From: Chitinophagales bacterium
GTDB lineage: Bacteria > Bacteroidota > Bacteroidia > Chitinophagales > Saprospiraceae
Assembly: GCA_013299105.1 (NCBI GenBank)
Contig: JAAFJY010000012.1
Coordinates: 62,001-126,000 of the forward strand
Direction of reading: 5' to 3'
Length of the DNA: 64,000 nucleotides
How positions within the stretch are numbered: position 1 is the stretch's first letter; each line of letters starts with the position of its first letter. Shown one piece after another: positions 57,098 to 64,000 of the stretch. The position numbers and the translations under genes were made by a program. The notes under the pieces are model-generated. The model saw nothing but the letters and a program-made list of their open reading frames with translations. It had not been told where the DNA came from and did no database searches.

Positions 57098-59554
57098 ATG
57101 GAGAGCTTAAGAGCTTGGTTGAAGATTGCTGGCGTGGCCCTGAATCCCTTGTGGACCTCGTTGCGAGGCGTTTTTGTGTGGCCAATTACCTGGCGGGTAG
57201 TCTTGGGCTACCTGACTGTAGGGATGGTTGGTGTGGCTTTGTGCCTGGCTTTGCTGATCAGTTTTGTGATTAAGGGAGCCTTTGGTCCTATTCCTTCCAA
57301 AAAGGAGTTGCGGCAAATTCGCAACAGCACTGCTTCTGAAATTTACACTACAGATGGTGCCATGATTGGCCGCTATTTCTTCCTCAATCGGGTAAATGCG
57401 GACATTTCAGAGTTGAACGATGCGACCATGTATGCGCTGATCGCCACCGAAGATGCGCGATTCATGAAGCATGGAGGGATTGACTTACGGGCCTTGTTCC
57501 GGGTTTTGTTCCGTTCTGTCATCATGAACGATGATTCAGCTGGGGGCGGCAGTACCATCAGTCAACAATTGGCCAAAAACCTGTACCCACGTCAGCGTTA
57601 TCGCGTGGCTACCATGCTGCTCAACAAGATCCGCGAAATGGTAATTGCCCGCAAAATCGAGAGCATTTACTCCAAAAAGGAAACCTTGAGCCTTTACCTC
57701 AACACGGTCCCGTTCAGCGACAATGTATATGGCATCAAAGTGGCTTCCCAGCGCTTTTTTAACAAAGAGCCCAAGGACCTCAAGACCGAAGAAGCAGCTT
57801 TGTTGATCGGCACCCTCAAGGGCAATACCTCCTACCACCCGATCAAATACCCTGAAAAATCACGCGAACGTCGCAACTTGGTTCTGGCGCGTATGCACCA
57901 GTTCGGCTACTTGAGCGACACAGCGTTGGATACTTTGTCCAAGCTTCCACTCAAACTCAACTACACTGTTGACACCCATAGCGCTGGTTTGGCACCTTAT
58001 TTCCGTGAGCACCTGCGCATGGAATTGGAAAACGTGCTGAAAGATTATACCAAGCCCAATGGCCAGCCATACAACCATTACACCGACGGTTTGCGCATTT
58101 ATACCACCTTGGATGCAAATCTGCAAAAATATGCAGAACAGGCGATGCAAGCCCAAATGCCCAAACTTCAAAAGCGGTTCTACCGCGAATGGAGTGGCCA
58201 AGACCCTTGGGAAAACGATGAAAACCTGAAGAAAATCCTGGAAGCAAGTCCTACTTATCAAGCTTGGAAAAAACTGGGCTACTCGCACCAGGGGATTTTA
58301 AAGCGCCTGGGCAAGCCTTACAAAATGCAATTGTTTAGTTGGGGCGGCCCCATTGAGCGCGAATACAGCCAGCTCGATTCGATCAAATATTACCTCAAGA
58401 TGCTCAACACTGGCATTCTCGCAGCTGACCCAGAGACGGGTGCCATCAAAGCTTGGGTTGGGGGGTACGATCACCGTTTCATCAAATACGATCACGCCAA
58501 AGCGCGCCGCCAAGTGGGTTCTACCTTCAAACCTTTGTTGTATGCCCAAGCCGTGGAAAGTGGCATGGATCCCTGTCAGCACTTTCCCAATCGCCTAAAA
58601 ACTTATCCCGAATACGAAGATTGGCAGCCCAAAAATTCTGACAATCGTTATGGTGGCGGCTATTCGTTGGAAGGCGCTTTGACCAAATCGGTCAACACCG
58701 TTTCCGTGCAAATCATCATGGAAACGGGCATCAATCCCGTGCGCGACTTGGCAAACAAAATGGGCATCACCCAAAAAATCCCTTATGCACCTTCGATCGC
58801 TTTGGGCACAGTCGAAACCTCTCTTTACGACATGGTTCAGGCCTATTCCTGCTTTGTCAACCGGGGGATAAAGAAAAAACTGTATTTCATTGAGCGCATT
58901 GAAACCGCTGATGGTGAGGTAATTGCTGAGTTTGGCCCCGGCAAAAAGAAAGAAGCCGATAAGCGTGTAATGTCAGAAAAAACTGCCGACATCATGGTCA
59001 AAATGATGCGCTCGGTCGTGGACCGTGGTACCGCTTCGAGTGTAAAATGGAAATATGCCATCACCAACGACTTTGCGGGCAAAACGGGCACCACTCAAAA
59101 TCAGTCCGACGGCTGGTTCATGGGCCTGACCAAAAAACTGGTCGCTGGCGTTTGGGTTGGTGCAGAAAGCCCCATCCTCCACTTCAAAAGCCTAGATTCG
59201 GGCCAGGGTTCTGCTACCGCTTTACCCATCTGGGGCGAATTCATGAGTAGAGTGTACAAAGATCCGCGTTACAGCAGTTGGAAAGATGAAAAAATGGCCG
59301 TTTTGCCAGATAGCGTACTCAATCGCCTCAGTTGCCCACAACGCATCTGGTATCCTTCCGACTCGCTGGCTTACGACAGTTTGGGCAATCCAATCCTGCC
59401 AAGTGTTGGCGACACCACCCAGCAAGTCATCGAAACGACCAACGGCGAATTGGGTTCGCTGCCCCACCAACCCAAGCGCCGCGAGCAAGTTCCTGTAAAA
59501 GAACGTCTGGCGCTCAACACAAACGACAATCGCCGCAGCAAAAGCAAAAGTTGA
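57098..59554 (+). CDS. Penicillin-binding protein 1A (bifunctional transglycosylase/transpeptidase)
   Basis: 818 residues from the ATG at 57098 (MESLRAWLKIAGVALNPLW). TM helix about 32-60. GT51 glycosyltransferase: ATEDARFMKHGGIDLRALFR with the catalytic Glu, GGGSTISQQLAKNLYPRQ, KIREMVIARKIES. Transpeptidase: active-site Ser in RQVGSTFKPLLYA, SVN motif in LTKSVNTVSV, and GKTGTTQNQSDGWF. The C-terminal 80 residues are polar and end RRSKSKS. It polymerises and cross-links peptidoglycan outside the membrane. Confidence 0.95.
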   Translation: MESLRAWLKIAGVALNPLWTSLRGVFVWPITWRVVLGYLTVGMVGVALCLALLISFVIKGAFGPIPSKKELRQIRNSTASEIYTTDGAMIGRYFFLNRVNADISELNDATMYALIATEDARFMKHGGIDLRALFRVLFRSVIMNDDSAGGGSTISQQLAKNLYPRQRYRVATMLLNKIREMVIARKIESIYSKKETLSLYLNTVPFSDNVYGIKVASQRFFNKEPKDLKTEEAALLIGTLKGNTSYHPIKYPEKSRERRNLVLARMHQFGYLSDTALDTLSKLPLKLNYTVDTHSAGLAPYFREHLRMELENVLKDYTKPNGQPYNHYTDGLRIYTTLDANLQKYAEQAMQAQMPKLQKRFYREWSGQDPWENDENLKKILEASPTYQAWKKLGYSHQGILKRLGKPYKMQLFSWGGPIEREYSQLDSIKYYLKMLNTGILAADPETGAIKAWVGGYDHRFIKYDHAKARRQVGSTFKPLLYAQAVESGMDPCQHFPNRLKTYPEYEDWQPKNSDNRYGGGYSLEGALTKSVNTVSVQIIMETGINPVRDLANKMGITQKIPYAPSIALGTVETSLYDMVQAYSCFVNRGIKKKLYFIERIETADGEVIAEFGPGKKKEADKRVMSEKTADIMVKMMRSVVDRGTASSVKWKYAITNDFAGKTGTTQNQSDGWFMGLTKKLVAGVWVGAESPILHFKSLDSGQGSATALPIWGEFMSRVYKDPRYSSWKDEKMAVLPDSVLNRLSCPQRIWYPSDSLAYDSLGNPILPSVGDTTQQVIETTNGELGSLPHQPKRREQVPVKERLALNTNDNRRSKSKS

Positions 59555-59570
59555 GTTTTCAAACGGCACC

Positions 59571-59609
59571 AAAAAAGCCGCAAGTTGGTAATCAGCTTGC
59601 GGCTTTTTT
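59571..59609. terminator. Bidirectional intrinsic terminator
   Basis: AAAAAAGCCGCAAG (59571-59584) pairs perfectly with CTTGCGGCTTTTTT (59596-59609). It separates PBP1A from the convergent cyclase gene. Confidence 0.92.
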
Positions 59610-59617
59610 GATGGAGC

Positions 59618-60709
59618 TTATTCCAGCACCGGAAAAGTATACAACTCAACCAACTGCTTCTTTCCTTTTAGTTCAATCACCCCTACCCTTTTGGGATTAT
59701 ACTTATCGGGAGGCAAATGCAGTTTATCTAATAAATATTTGGTAATCAATATTTTAACCCTGAATTTATTACACACCGATTGAATCCTGGCAGTAGTATT
59801 CATCACGTCTCCTGAAAATACGATGTCCTTTTTGATCACCCCAATTTCACCAGTAGTCACTACACCACAATGCAGGCCAGCTTTGAATTCGGGTACCAGT
59901 CCGTATCGCTCCTGGTATCGAGCGCTGTTTCGGGCAATGACTTCGTGCATGCGGTAAAAACAGCGTAGGCAATTGGCATGTTGCAGGCCATTTTTCATGG
60001 TCCAAGACACTACTACTTCGTCGCCGACGTATTGGTAAATTTCACCAGCAGTATCAACTATTGGATTGGTGATGTCTCGAAAAAAATCATTGAGCAGATT
60101 GAAAAACTTGACGTGGCCCAGTTTTTCGGCAATCTCAGTGGAGGATTTCATGTCCACAAACATAAAAATACGCTCCTCTTCGCGGGGTTTTCGGTAGTGC
60201 CCCATTAACATTTTGATCAAAATACCTTGCCCATATTTTTCATTGACATGTAAAGCAATGGAGGTAATGAAACTGATCAAAGACCAGAAAATGAAAGTCC
60301 GTAGAAAATAAGCCTGGTCAAACAAAGCCGTCACATCGGCCAACAAGGCAGGGTCAAGCGCTTTGCTGCCATAACGAAAACTCAGCAAAATGCTATGCGT
60401 AGCCAAAAAAACACAAAAATTAATCAGGGAAAGCACTGCACTTGTGATCAACAAAGAAAATCCAAAGGACTTGCGGCTCAGTCGATCTCGTAGAAAAAAA
60501 ACCAGGATACTGCCACACAGCAAAGCTGAAAAAAACGCCGAAAGGGTATTGAAGGCCACATATTGGAAAGCCCCGGAGCCCCGTAGGTACGTGCTTTTGG
60601 AAAGGGAATATACCCCATAAGCGTCCAGTGCCCCAAGCATGGTCCACCAAATCAGTATCCACCAGAGTTGCTTGCGTTTTATTTGAAACCTTCTCGTGTA
60701 GTAGCTCAC
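59618..60709 (-). CDS. Class III adenylate/guanylate cyclase with four-TM N-domain
   Basis: 363 residues. Four to five membrane helices (about 14-165) precede a CYCc domain: the metal-binding Asp residues are in IFMFVDMKSSTEIAEKLGH and YQYVGDEVVVSW, and the transition-state Asn/Arg in VMNTTARIQSVCNKF. EFKAGLHCGVVTTGEIG is the typical strand-turn. It should make cAMP or cGMP at the inner membrane; the substrate choice is not certain. This membrane-cyclase layout is frequent in Bacteroidota. No receptor partner nearby. Confidence 0.9.
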   Translation of the reverse strand: MSYYTRRFQIKRKQLWWILIWWTMLGALDAYGVYSLSKSTYLRGSGAFQYVAFNTLSAFFSALLCGSILVFFLRDRLSRKSFGFSLLITSAVLSLINFCVFLATHSILLSFRYGSKALDPALLADVTALFDQAYFLRTFIFWSLISFITSIALHVNEKYGQGILIKMLMGHYRKPREEERIFMFVDMKSSTEIAEKLGHVKFFNLLNDFFRDITNPIVDTAGEIYQYVGDEVVVSWTMKNGLQHANCLRCFYRMHEVIARNSARYQERYGLVPEFKAGLHCGVVTTGEIGVIKKDIVFSGDVMNTTARIQSVCNKFRVKILITKYLLDKLHLPPDKYNPKRVGVIELKGKKQLVELYTFPVLE

Positions 60710-60873
60710 TTAAAAATGACTTGTGCGAAATCCTCTCTTTTGCTCCAACAAAAGTAAGCAATTAAACGCGATTCTCCCCTGTAACGACATGTGTGCTCAC
60801 AGGAAAATCGGAAAATGAGGGATCAAGTTGCTATTGTTGACTGCCAAATCCACAAATAGTCACCCAAATTCCT

Positions 60874-60881
60874 TATTTTTG
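60874..60881 (+). promoter_or_regulatory. Bacteroidota -7 box (TATTTTTG) for the GNAT gene
   Basis: A TAnnTTTG match 120 bases before the proposed start at 61001; the leader contains the 7-bp repeat. Confidence 0.4.
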
Positions 60882-60956
60882 CAAGCTAAAACTATTTAAT
60901 CCGATTTGAAGAGGTCTTAGTTTCGTAAAAGCTTTTACTCTTCAACATTTTGTCCC

Positions 60957-61000
60957 ACTAACCATTAACAATTAACCACTAACCATTAACCACTAACCAT
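60957..61000. repeat. Heptanucleotide tandem repeat (TAACCAT/TAACCAC)
   Basis: About six consecutive 7-bp units alternating TAACCAT and TAACCAC, with one TAACAAT. It ends directly at the TTG proposed as the GNAT start codon. A short tandem repeat prone to copy-number change. Confidence 0.9.
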
Positions 61001-61558
61001 TTGAATCACCTTTTCAATATTGATACCGCCTTGATTACACCACGAACCGTGGTGCGTCGTTTTCGTGAAAACGATGGGCTGAATTATTTCAAACTTTTTC
61101 AAGATAATCTCGACATCCTAGAGGCTCGCTTTCCGGCAATTCTCGACACCATCCCAACCCAAGACGACATTGAGTTGTTTGTAAGGAAAAAATTGGCTAG
61201 CTGGCTGGTTAACGAAGAGTTCTGCCTTGGTGTCTGGGACAAAGAAAGTGCGGTGCCCATCGGCCTGATTCGCATCGCCAACATTGATTGGAAAGTCCCC
61301 AATGCTGAGTTGTTCCTGTTTTTGGACAAAAGTCGGCACCAAAAAGGCATCATGACTGAAGTTGTTCAAAAAGTGCTGCAATTTGCTTTTGAACAATTGC
61401 GCCTTGAAAAAATTTCCCTCCGCACCGAAAGCGACAATTTTGCAGGCCAACGCCTGGCCCGTAAATGTGGTTTCAGCCGCGAAGGTGACATCCGCAGCGC
61501 TTACCGCAGACCCAGCGGAGAATTGGTTGACCTGATGCTTTTTGGCCTGGTCAAGTGA
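61001..61558 (+). CDS. GNAT-family N-acetyltransferase
   Basis: 185 residues of the Acetyltransf_3 (RimJ/RimL-like) type: LITPRTVVRRFRENDGLNYF, GLIRIANIDW, FLFLDKSRHQKGIMTEVVQK (acetyl-CoA loop), ESDNFAGQRLARKCGFSREG. It acetylates an amine, often a ribosomal-protein N-terminus, but the substrate is unknown. No ATG is available; the first start codon in frame is the TTG at 61001, placed at the border of a heptamer repeat. The repeat may have replaced the original start region. Confidence 0.85.
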   Translation: MNHLFNIDTALITPRTVVRRFRENDGLNYFKLFQDNLDILEARFPAILDTIPTQDDIELFVRKKLASWLVNEEFCLGVWDKESAVPIGLIRIANIDWKVPNAELFLFLDKSRHQKGIMTEVVQKVLQFAFEQLRLEKISLRTESDNFAGQRLARKCGFSREGDIRSAYRRPSGELVDLMLFGLVK

Positions 61559-61565
61559 AAATGGC

Positions 61566-61740
61566 CTAGTGGTACGAATTACAAATACCCCCTAAGTTCC
61601 AGGCAGGCTATTTGGCTTCGTAGCAAGGCGAGAGGAGGGAAAATAGTGGACTATTTGACCGACGAACAACGCAGCTATGGAGACAAAGAGCCCGTGGAAC
61701 TTGGGGCAGATTTACAATTTGGACCACTAGTTCTGAATCA
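61566..61740. mobile_element. 175-bp MITE-like element with CTAGTGGT ends
   Basis: The left end CTAGTGGTACGAATTACAAA and the right end TTTACAATTTGGACCACTAG are inverted repeats over about 21 bp with four mismatches. Inside lie CCCCTAAGTTCCA / TGGAACTTGGGG and a perfect palindrome AAATAGTGGACTATTT, so the whole unit can fold into one long hairpin. No ORF. Unrelated in ends to the TAA-flanked family. Confidence 0.75.
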
Positions 61741-61742
61741 AA

Positions 61743-61790
61743 CTCAACCTCATCAACTGAAAAAGTTGAGAAATTGAAAGGTTGAAAAGA
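61743..61790. repeat. Short tandem GTTGAAAG-type repeat
   Basis: CTCAACCTCATCAACTGAAA, then AAGTTGAGAAATTGAAAGGT and TGAAAAG, directly after the 175-bp element and 34 bases before the next reading frame. Confidence 0.6.
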
Positions 61791-61824
61791 ACTCGCTATT
61801 TTTTGTAATCTACAAAAATACCTT

Positions 61825-64000
61825 GTGCAAGCAAACCATATCATCAACGCCATACATCAAAATATCCGCCCCCTGCGTGACGAAGAGCATGCGGAAGCGA
61901 GCCTGAATGAACTTAGCGAGTTGGAATTAGTCTTTTCCATCATTGGAATTGATTTTTTGCAAGGCAGCCCCGGTGGTCTGTACCAACACAGCACGCAGGC
62001 ATATGCCTTGGAACAAGTGCTGATCGGCCTCAGCGTTTTGGAACAAGCCAGAATGAAGCCCCAAACCCTGGAAATTGCGCAGGCCTTGTTCATCTCCGCC
62101 TTAGAAACCCTGCAAGAAGTAGGTATTGAAACCCAAGGCGATCCCCAGTTCCAACAATTCATCCAATGTGCCTGTGCTGAAATAGCCCAGTTTTTGGCTT
62201 CCAATGACACAAAGTCAAGCCAATCAGCTTTTGCCACAAGTTTGCGCTTAGGGCAAAGTGTACTGAGCAGTTTTTTGAAAAATGGCATCATCCTTAGCAT
62301 TCCGCAAGGCATTCCACCTCAAGATCGGCTTACCACTTACCCCCTATTGGTGCAAAAAAGCGGCCTGCATTTGCTCCAACTCCTGCTGAAAAATGGACAA
62401 GCCCGCCAATGCATGACCCTGGAAGCGCAGGATCGCATCACCCAGGCTGCTTTGTCGGTCTTGCTGGAGTACCCAGGCTTGCTACATCACCAACCTGGTT
62501 TGCCTGGACTGGTCGATAAAGTATTGGACATCGCGACAAAAGCCAATCGAATTGAGTTGTTTCCAGTGCTATTGAGCATGGTTCTAGAACAATGTACCCA
62601 AAACCTTTACCATGTCTGGGACCTCGAAAGCCAAGAAGACAACCTCTTGCTCAACGCCCTGGAGCAAATTTTGCAAGTGGTACCCCAAGAAGTACAAAAT
62701 GGGGCCAGACGCCCGCTTTTGTCCCGAACCCAGTTCCTGGACTTATTGAGCGACCTGCTGGACCAGACTGTACAAAACCCTGCCTTGGTCAGCGACTATG
62801 TCAACGACAAATCCATGCTGTCCGAGGTGCTCAAGCTTACTTTCCAGTCCTTGGATGGAGTGCCTCGTGAGCACCGCTTGCGCTGGGAGATGGTCGAGAT
62901 GTTGATCCACCTCAACTTCCGCGCCGCGTTGACCAGTAAAGCCGTTTTGGAAAAAATCACTTGGGGTAAAAATGGCACCAGTCAGCCGATTTTGGCCAAT
63001 ATCCTTGACTTGGTAGTGGAAGCAACTTTCAGCCAGAGCCGCGTAGTGGGGGGCGAAAAGTTGAAATTATTGCAGGATATTTTCGAGTTCGTGATGGAAG
63101 GCATCGTTGCTGAGTACCCCAATCGCCTGGGCTTGGTGTTGGTGCAAATGCTGTTGTCGCCACAATCAGGGCTTAACTTTGCCGAGGGTTTCAACCATGC
63201 CTTAGCCGAGCGCATGTTGCAGGCATGTCTGGTCTTGTGCAGTCAACATCCACAATTGGTCGAAAACGACGAAGAACGCCAGCGCTTGTTTGAAGGCGTA
63301 ATCGATGCTGTGACCCAAGCGGGAATCAAACAACCGGGTCTGTTGTCGGACATGATGGAACTCGTGTTGCTCAAAACCGCCGACAACCTAGATTTGCAAG
63401 TCGAAAACACAGGTGGACAGTCCGAATACCTCTTGGTTTCTGCCCTGCGCGAAACCCTCGCAGTGCTGGGAGCAGATGCCCCGACGGGGCGTTGGAAACC
63501 CCGTTTCACCCCGGAACACCTGGTGCAACTGACCGAATTCTCCTTGGACGAAGTCGTGCAAAACCCAGCCTGGATCACCGATACCCTCAACGGCAAAACC
63601 CTGCTGCGCGAAGCACTGGATGTCACTTTCCGGGTTTTGCAAAAAGTACCCGCAGGCCAGCGCCTGAACTCTACGGCGGTAGAGTACTTGCTCGACATCG
63701 TTTTTCGCAGTGTTTCGCGCAGCAAAAAATTATTGGAGCCACAAGGCGAAGAAAAAACAGGCCTCAGCATCCTGGAGCAAGTGCTCAATTATGTACTCAA
63801 TGCGGTATTCCCACCTTCCGAAGGCGCTGCCGTAGACAAACCCCAATTGCTCATTGACCTACTAGAGTATGTTTTTGACAATATCCTCAACGAAAATCCT
63901 GACAAAAGCGGCCTAGCGTTGGTGGAACTGCTTTTTTCGGACGCAGTGGGCATTGATTTTTCTAAAGGTTTTGAAAAAAACACCATCGAAGAGCTGATGG
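61825..64000 (+). CDS. Large helical repeat protein, N-terminal part (runs off right edge)
   Basis: A frame open from a TGA near 61784 to base 64000, more than 720 residues, with no ATG in the first part; the GTG at 61825 (VQANHIINAIHQNIRPLRDE) is the best start. All-helical, Leu/Glu/Gln-rich, no signal peptide. It contains an internal duplication about 260 residues long: QNPALVSDYVNDKSMLSEVL and QNPAWITDTLNGKTLLREAL, VPREHRLRWEMVEMLI and VPAGQRLNSTAVEYLL. It looks like a HEAT-type scaffold. Family not recognised. Its start region adjoins a MITE and a short tandem repeat. Confidence 0.8.
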   Translation, partial: MQANHIINAIHQNIRPLRDEEHAEASLNELSELELVFSIIGIDFLQGSPGGLYQHSTQAYALEQVLIGLSVLEQARMKPQTLEIAQALFISALETLQEVGIETQGDPQFQQFIQCACAEIAQFLASNDTKSSQSAFATSLRLGQSVLSSFLKNGIILSIPQGIPPQDRLTTYPLLVQKSGLHLLQLLLKNGQARQCMTLEAQDRITQAALSVLLEYPGLLHHQPGLPGLVDKVLDIATKANRIELFPVLLSMVLEQCTQNLYHVWDLESQEDNLLLNALEQILQVVPQEVQNGARRPLLSRTQFLDLLSDLLDQTVQNPALVSDYVNDKSMLSEVLKLTFQSLDGVPREHRLRWEMVEMLIHLNFRAALTSKAVLEKITWGKNGTSQPILANILDLVVEATFSQSRVVGGEKLKLLQDIFEFVMEGIVAEYPNRLGLVLVQMLLSPQSGLNFAEGFNHALAERMLQACLVLCSQHPQLVENDEERQRLFEGVIDAVTQAGIKQPGLLSDMMELVLLKTADNLDLQVENTGGQSEYLLVSALRETLAVLGADAPTGRWKPRFTPEHLVQLTEFSLDEVVQNPAWITDTLNGKTLLREALDVTFRVLQKVPAGQRLNSTAVEYLLDIVFRSVSRSKKLLEPQGEEKTGLSILEQVLNYVLNAVFPPSEGAAVDKPQLLIDLLEYVFDNILNENPDKSGLALVELLFSDAVGIDFSKGFEKNTIEELM

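Overview
The window looks like a chromosomal segment from a Bacteroidota member of the Saprospiria type (Haliscomenobacter/Lewinella-like). The evidence is a GldB gliding lipoprotein, a PorT-family barrel, a TonB receptor with a carboxypeptidase-regulatory-like N-domain, a DUF5916 outer-membrane protein, an orphan LytTR regulator and several TAnnTTTG promoter boxes. The assignment is by gene content only; no 16S gene is present.

Layout. 1-15 kb: a truncated propeller protein, an AAA_14/DUF4143 ATPase behind an iterated repeat array, an MBL hydrolase, a damaged-looking stretch at 3.2-3.9 kb, DinB, a first AAA-ATPase-like/PD-(D/E)XK protein, a Gfo/Idh/MocA oxidoreductase, alaS, an M23 peptidase, a LytTR regulator, a DUF4348-like lipoprotein and a GH172 protein. 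15-25 kb: a TonB receptor, a second ATPase-nuclease (DUF234-like) behind an inverted-repeat array, an antitoxin-like protein, a coiled-coil exported protein, an ABC-2 exporter and duplicated lipoproteins. 25.2-39.5 kb: an AT-rich accessory island. 39.7-64 kb: tRNA-fMet, a thiolase, a DUF5916 protein, an ECF sigma and anti-sigma pair, the second AAA-ATPase-like paralog in inverse orientation, nadC, a PorT-like protein, gldB, a 2OG-Fe(II) oxygenase, an AbiEii/DUF6922-type toxin-antitoxin pair, purF, PBP1A, an adenylate/guanylate cyclase, a GNAT protein, and a huge internally duplicated helical protein running off the right edge.

The most interesting part is the island. On the plus strand it encodes two small unknown proteins, a protein resembling class I isoprenoid synthases with degenerate Asp motifs, a cytosolic unorthodox histidine kinase (GHNVGAH H-box), two unknown proteins, a REC-AAA+-HTH sigma-54-type activator, and a protein with an unknown N-domain, a receiver and a C-terminal TIR. 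Next to it, on the minus strand, are an EAD11-like/TIR protein and a SPOR protein with two membrane segments. Small proteins with the same TM-polar loop-TM layout flank the island on both sides. Upstream of both flanking loci are sequences with sigma-54 (-24/-12) geometry, one a full TGGC-N7-TTGC match. I read this as a candidate sensing/conflict system: kinase, then sigma-54 activator and receiver-TIR, then TIR and two-TM membrane outputs.

The window is also rich in small non-coding mobile or repeated DNA: a roughly 165-bp MITE family with TAA target duplications (three full copies and one partial), a 441-bp element with 27-bp inverted ends, a 175-bp element with CTAGTGGT ends, dispersed TTGAAAGG-type short tandem repeats at gene borders, and ACGGAT repeats.
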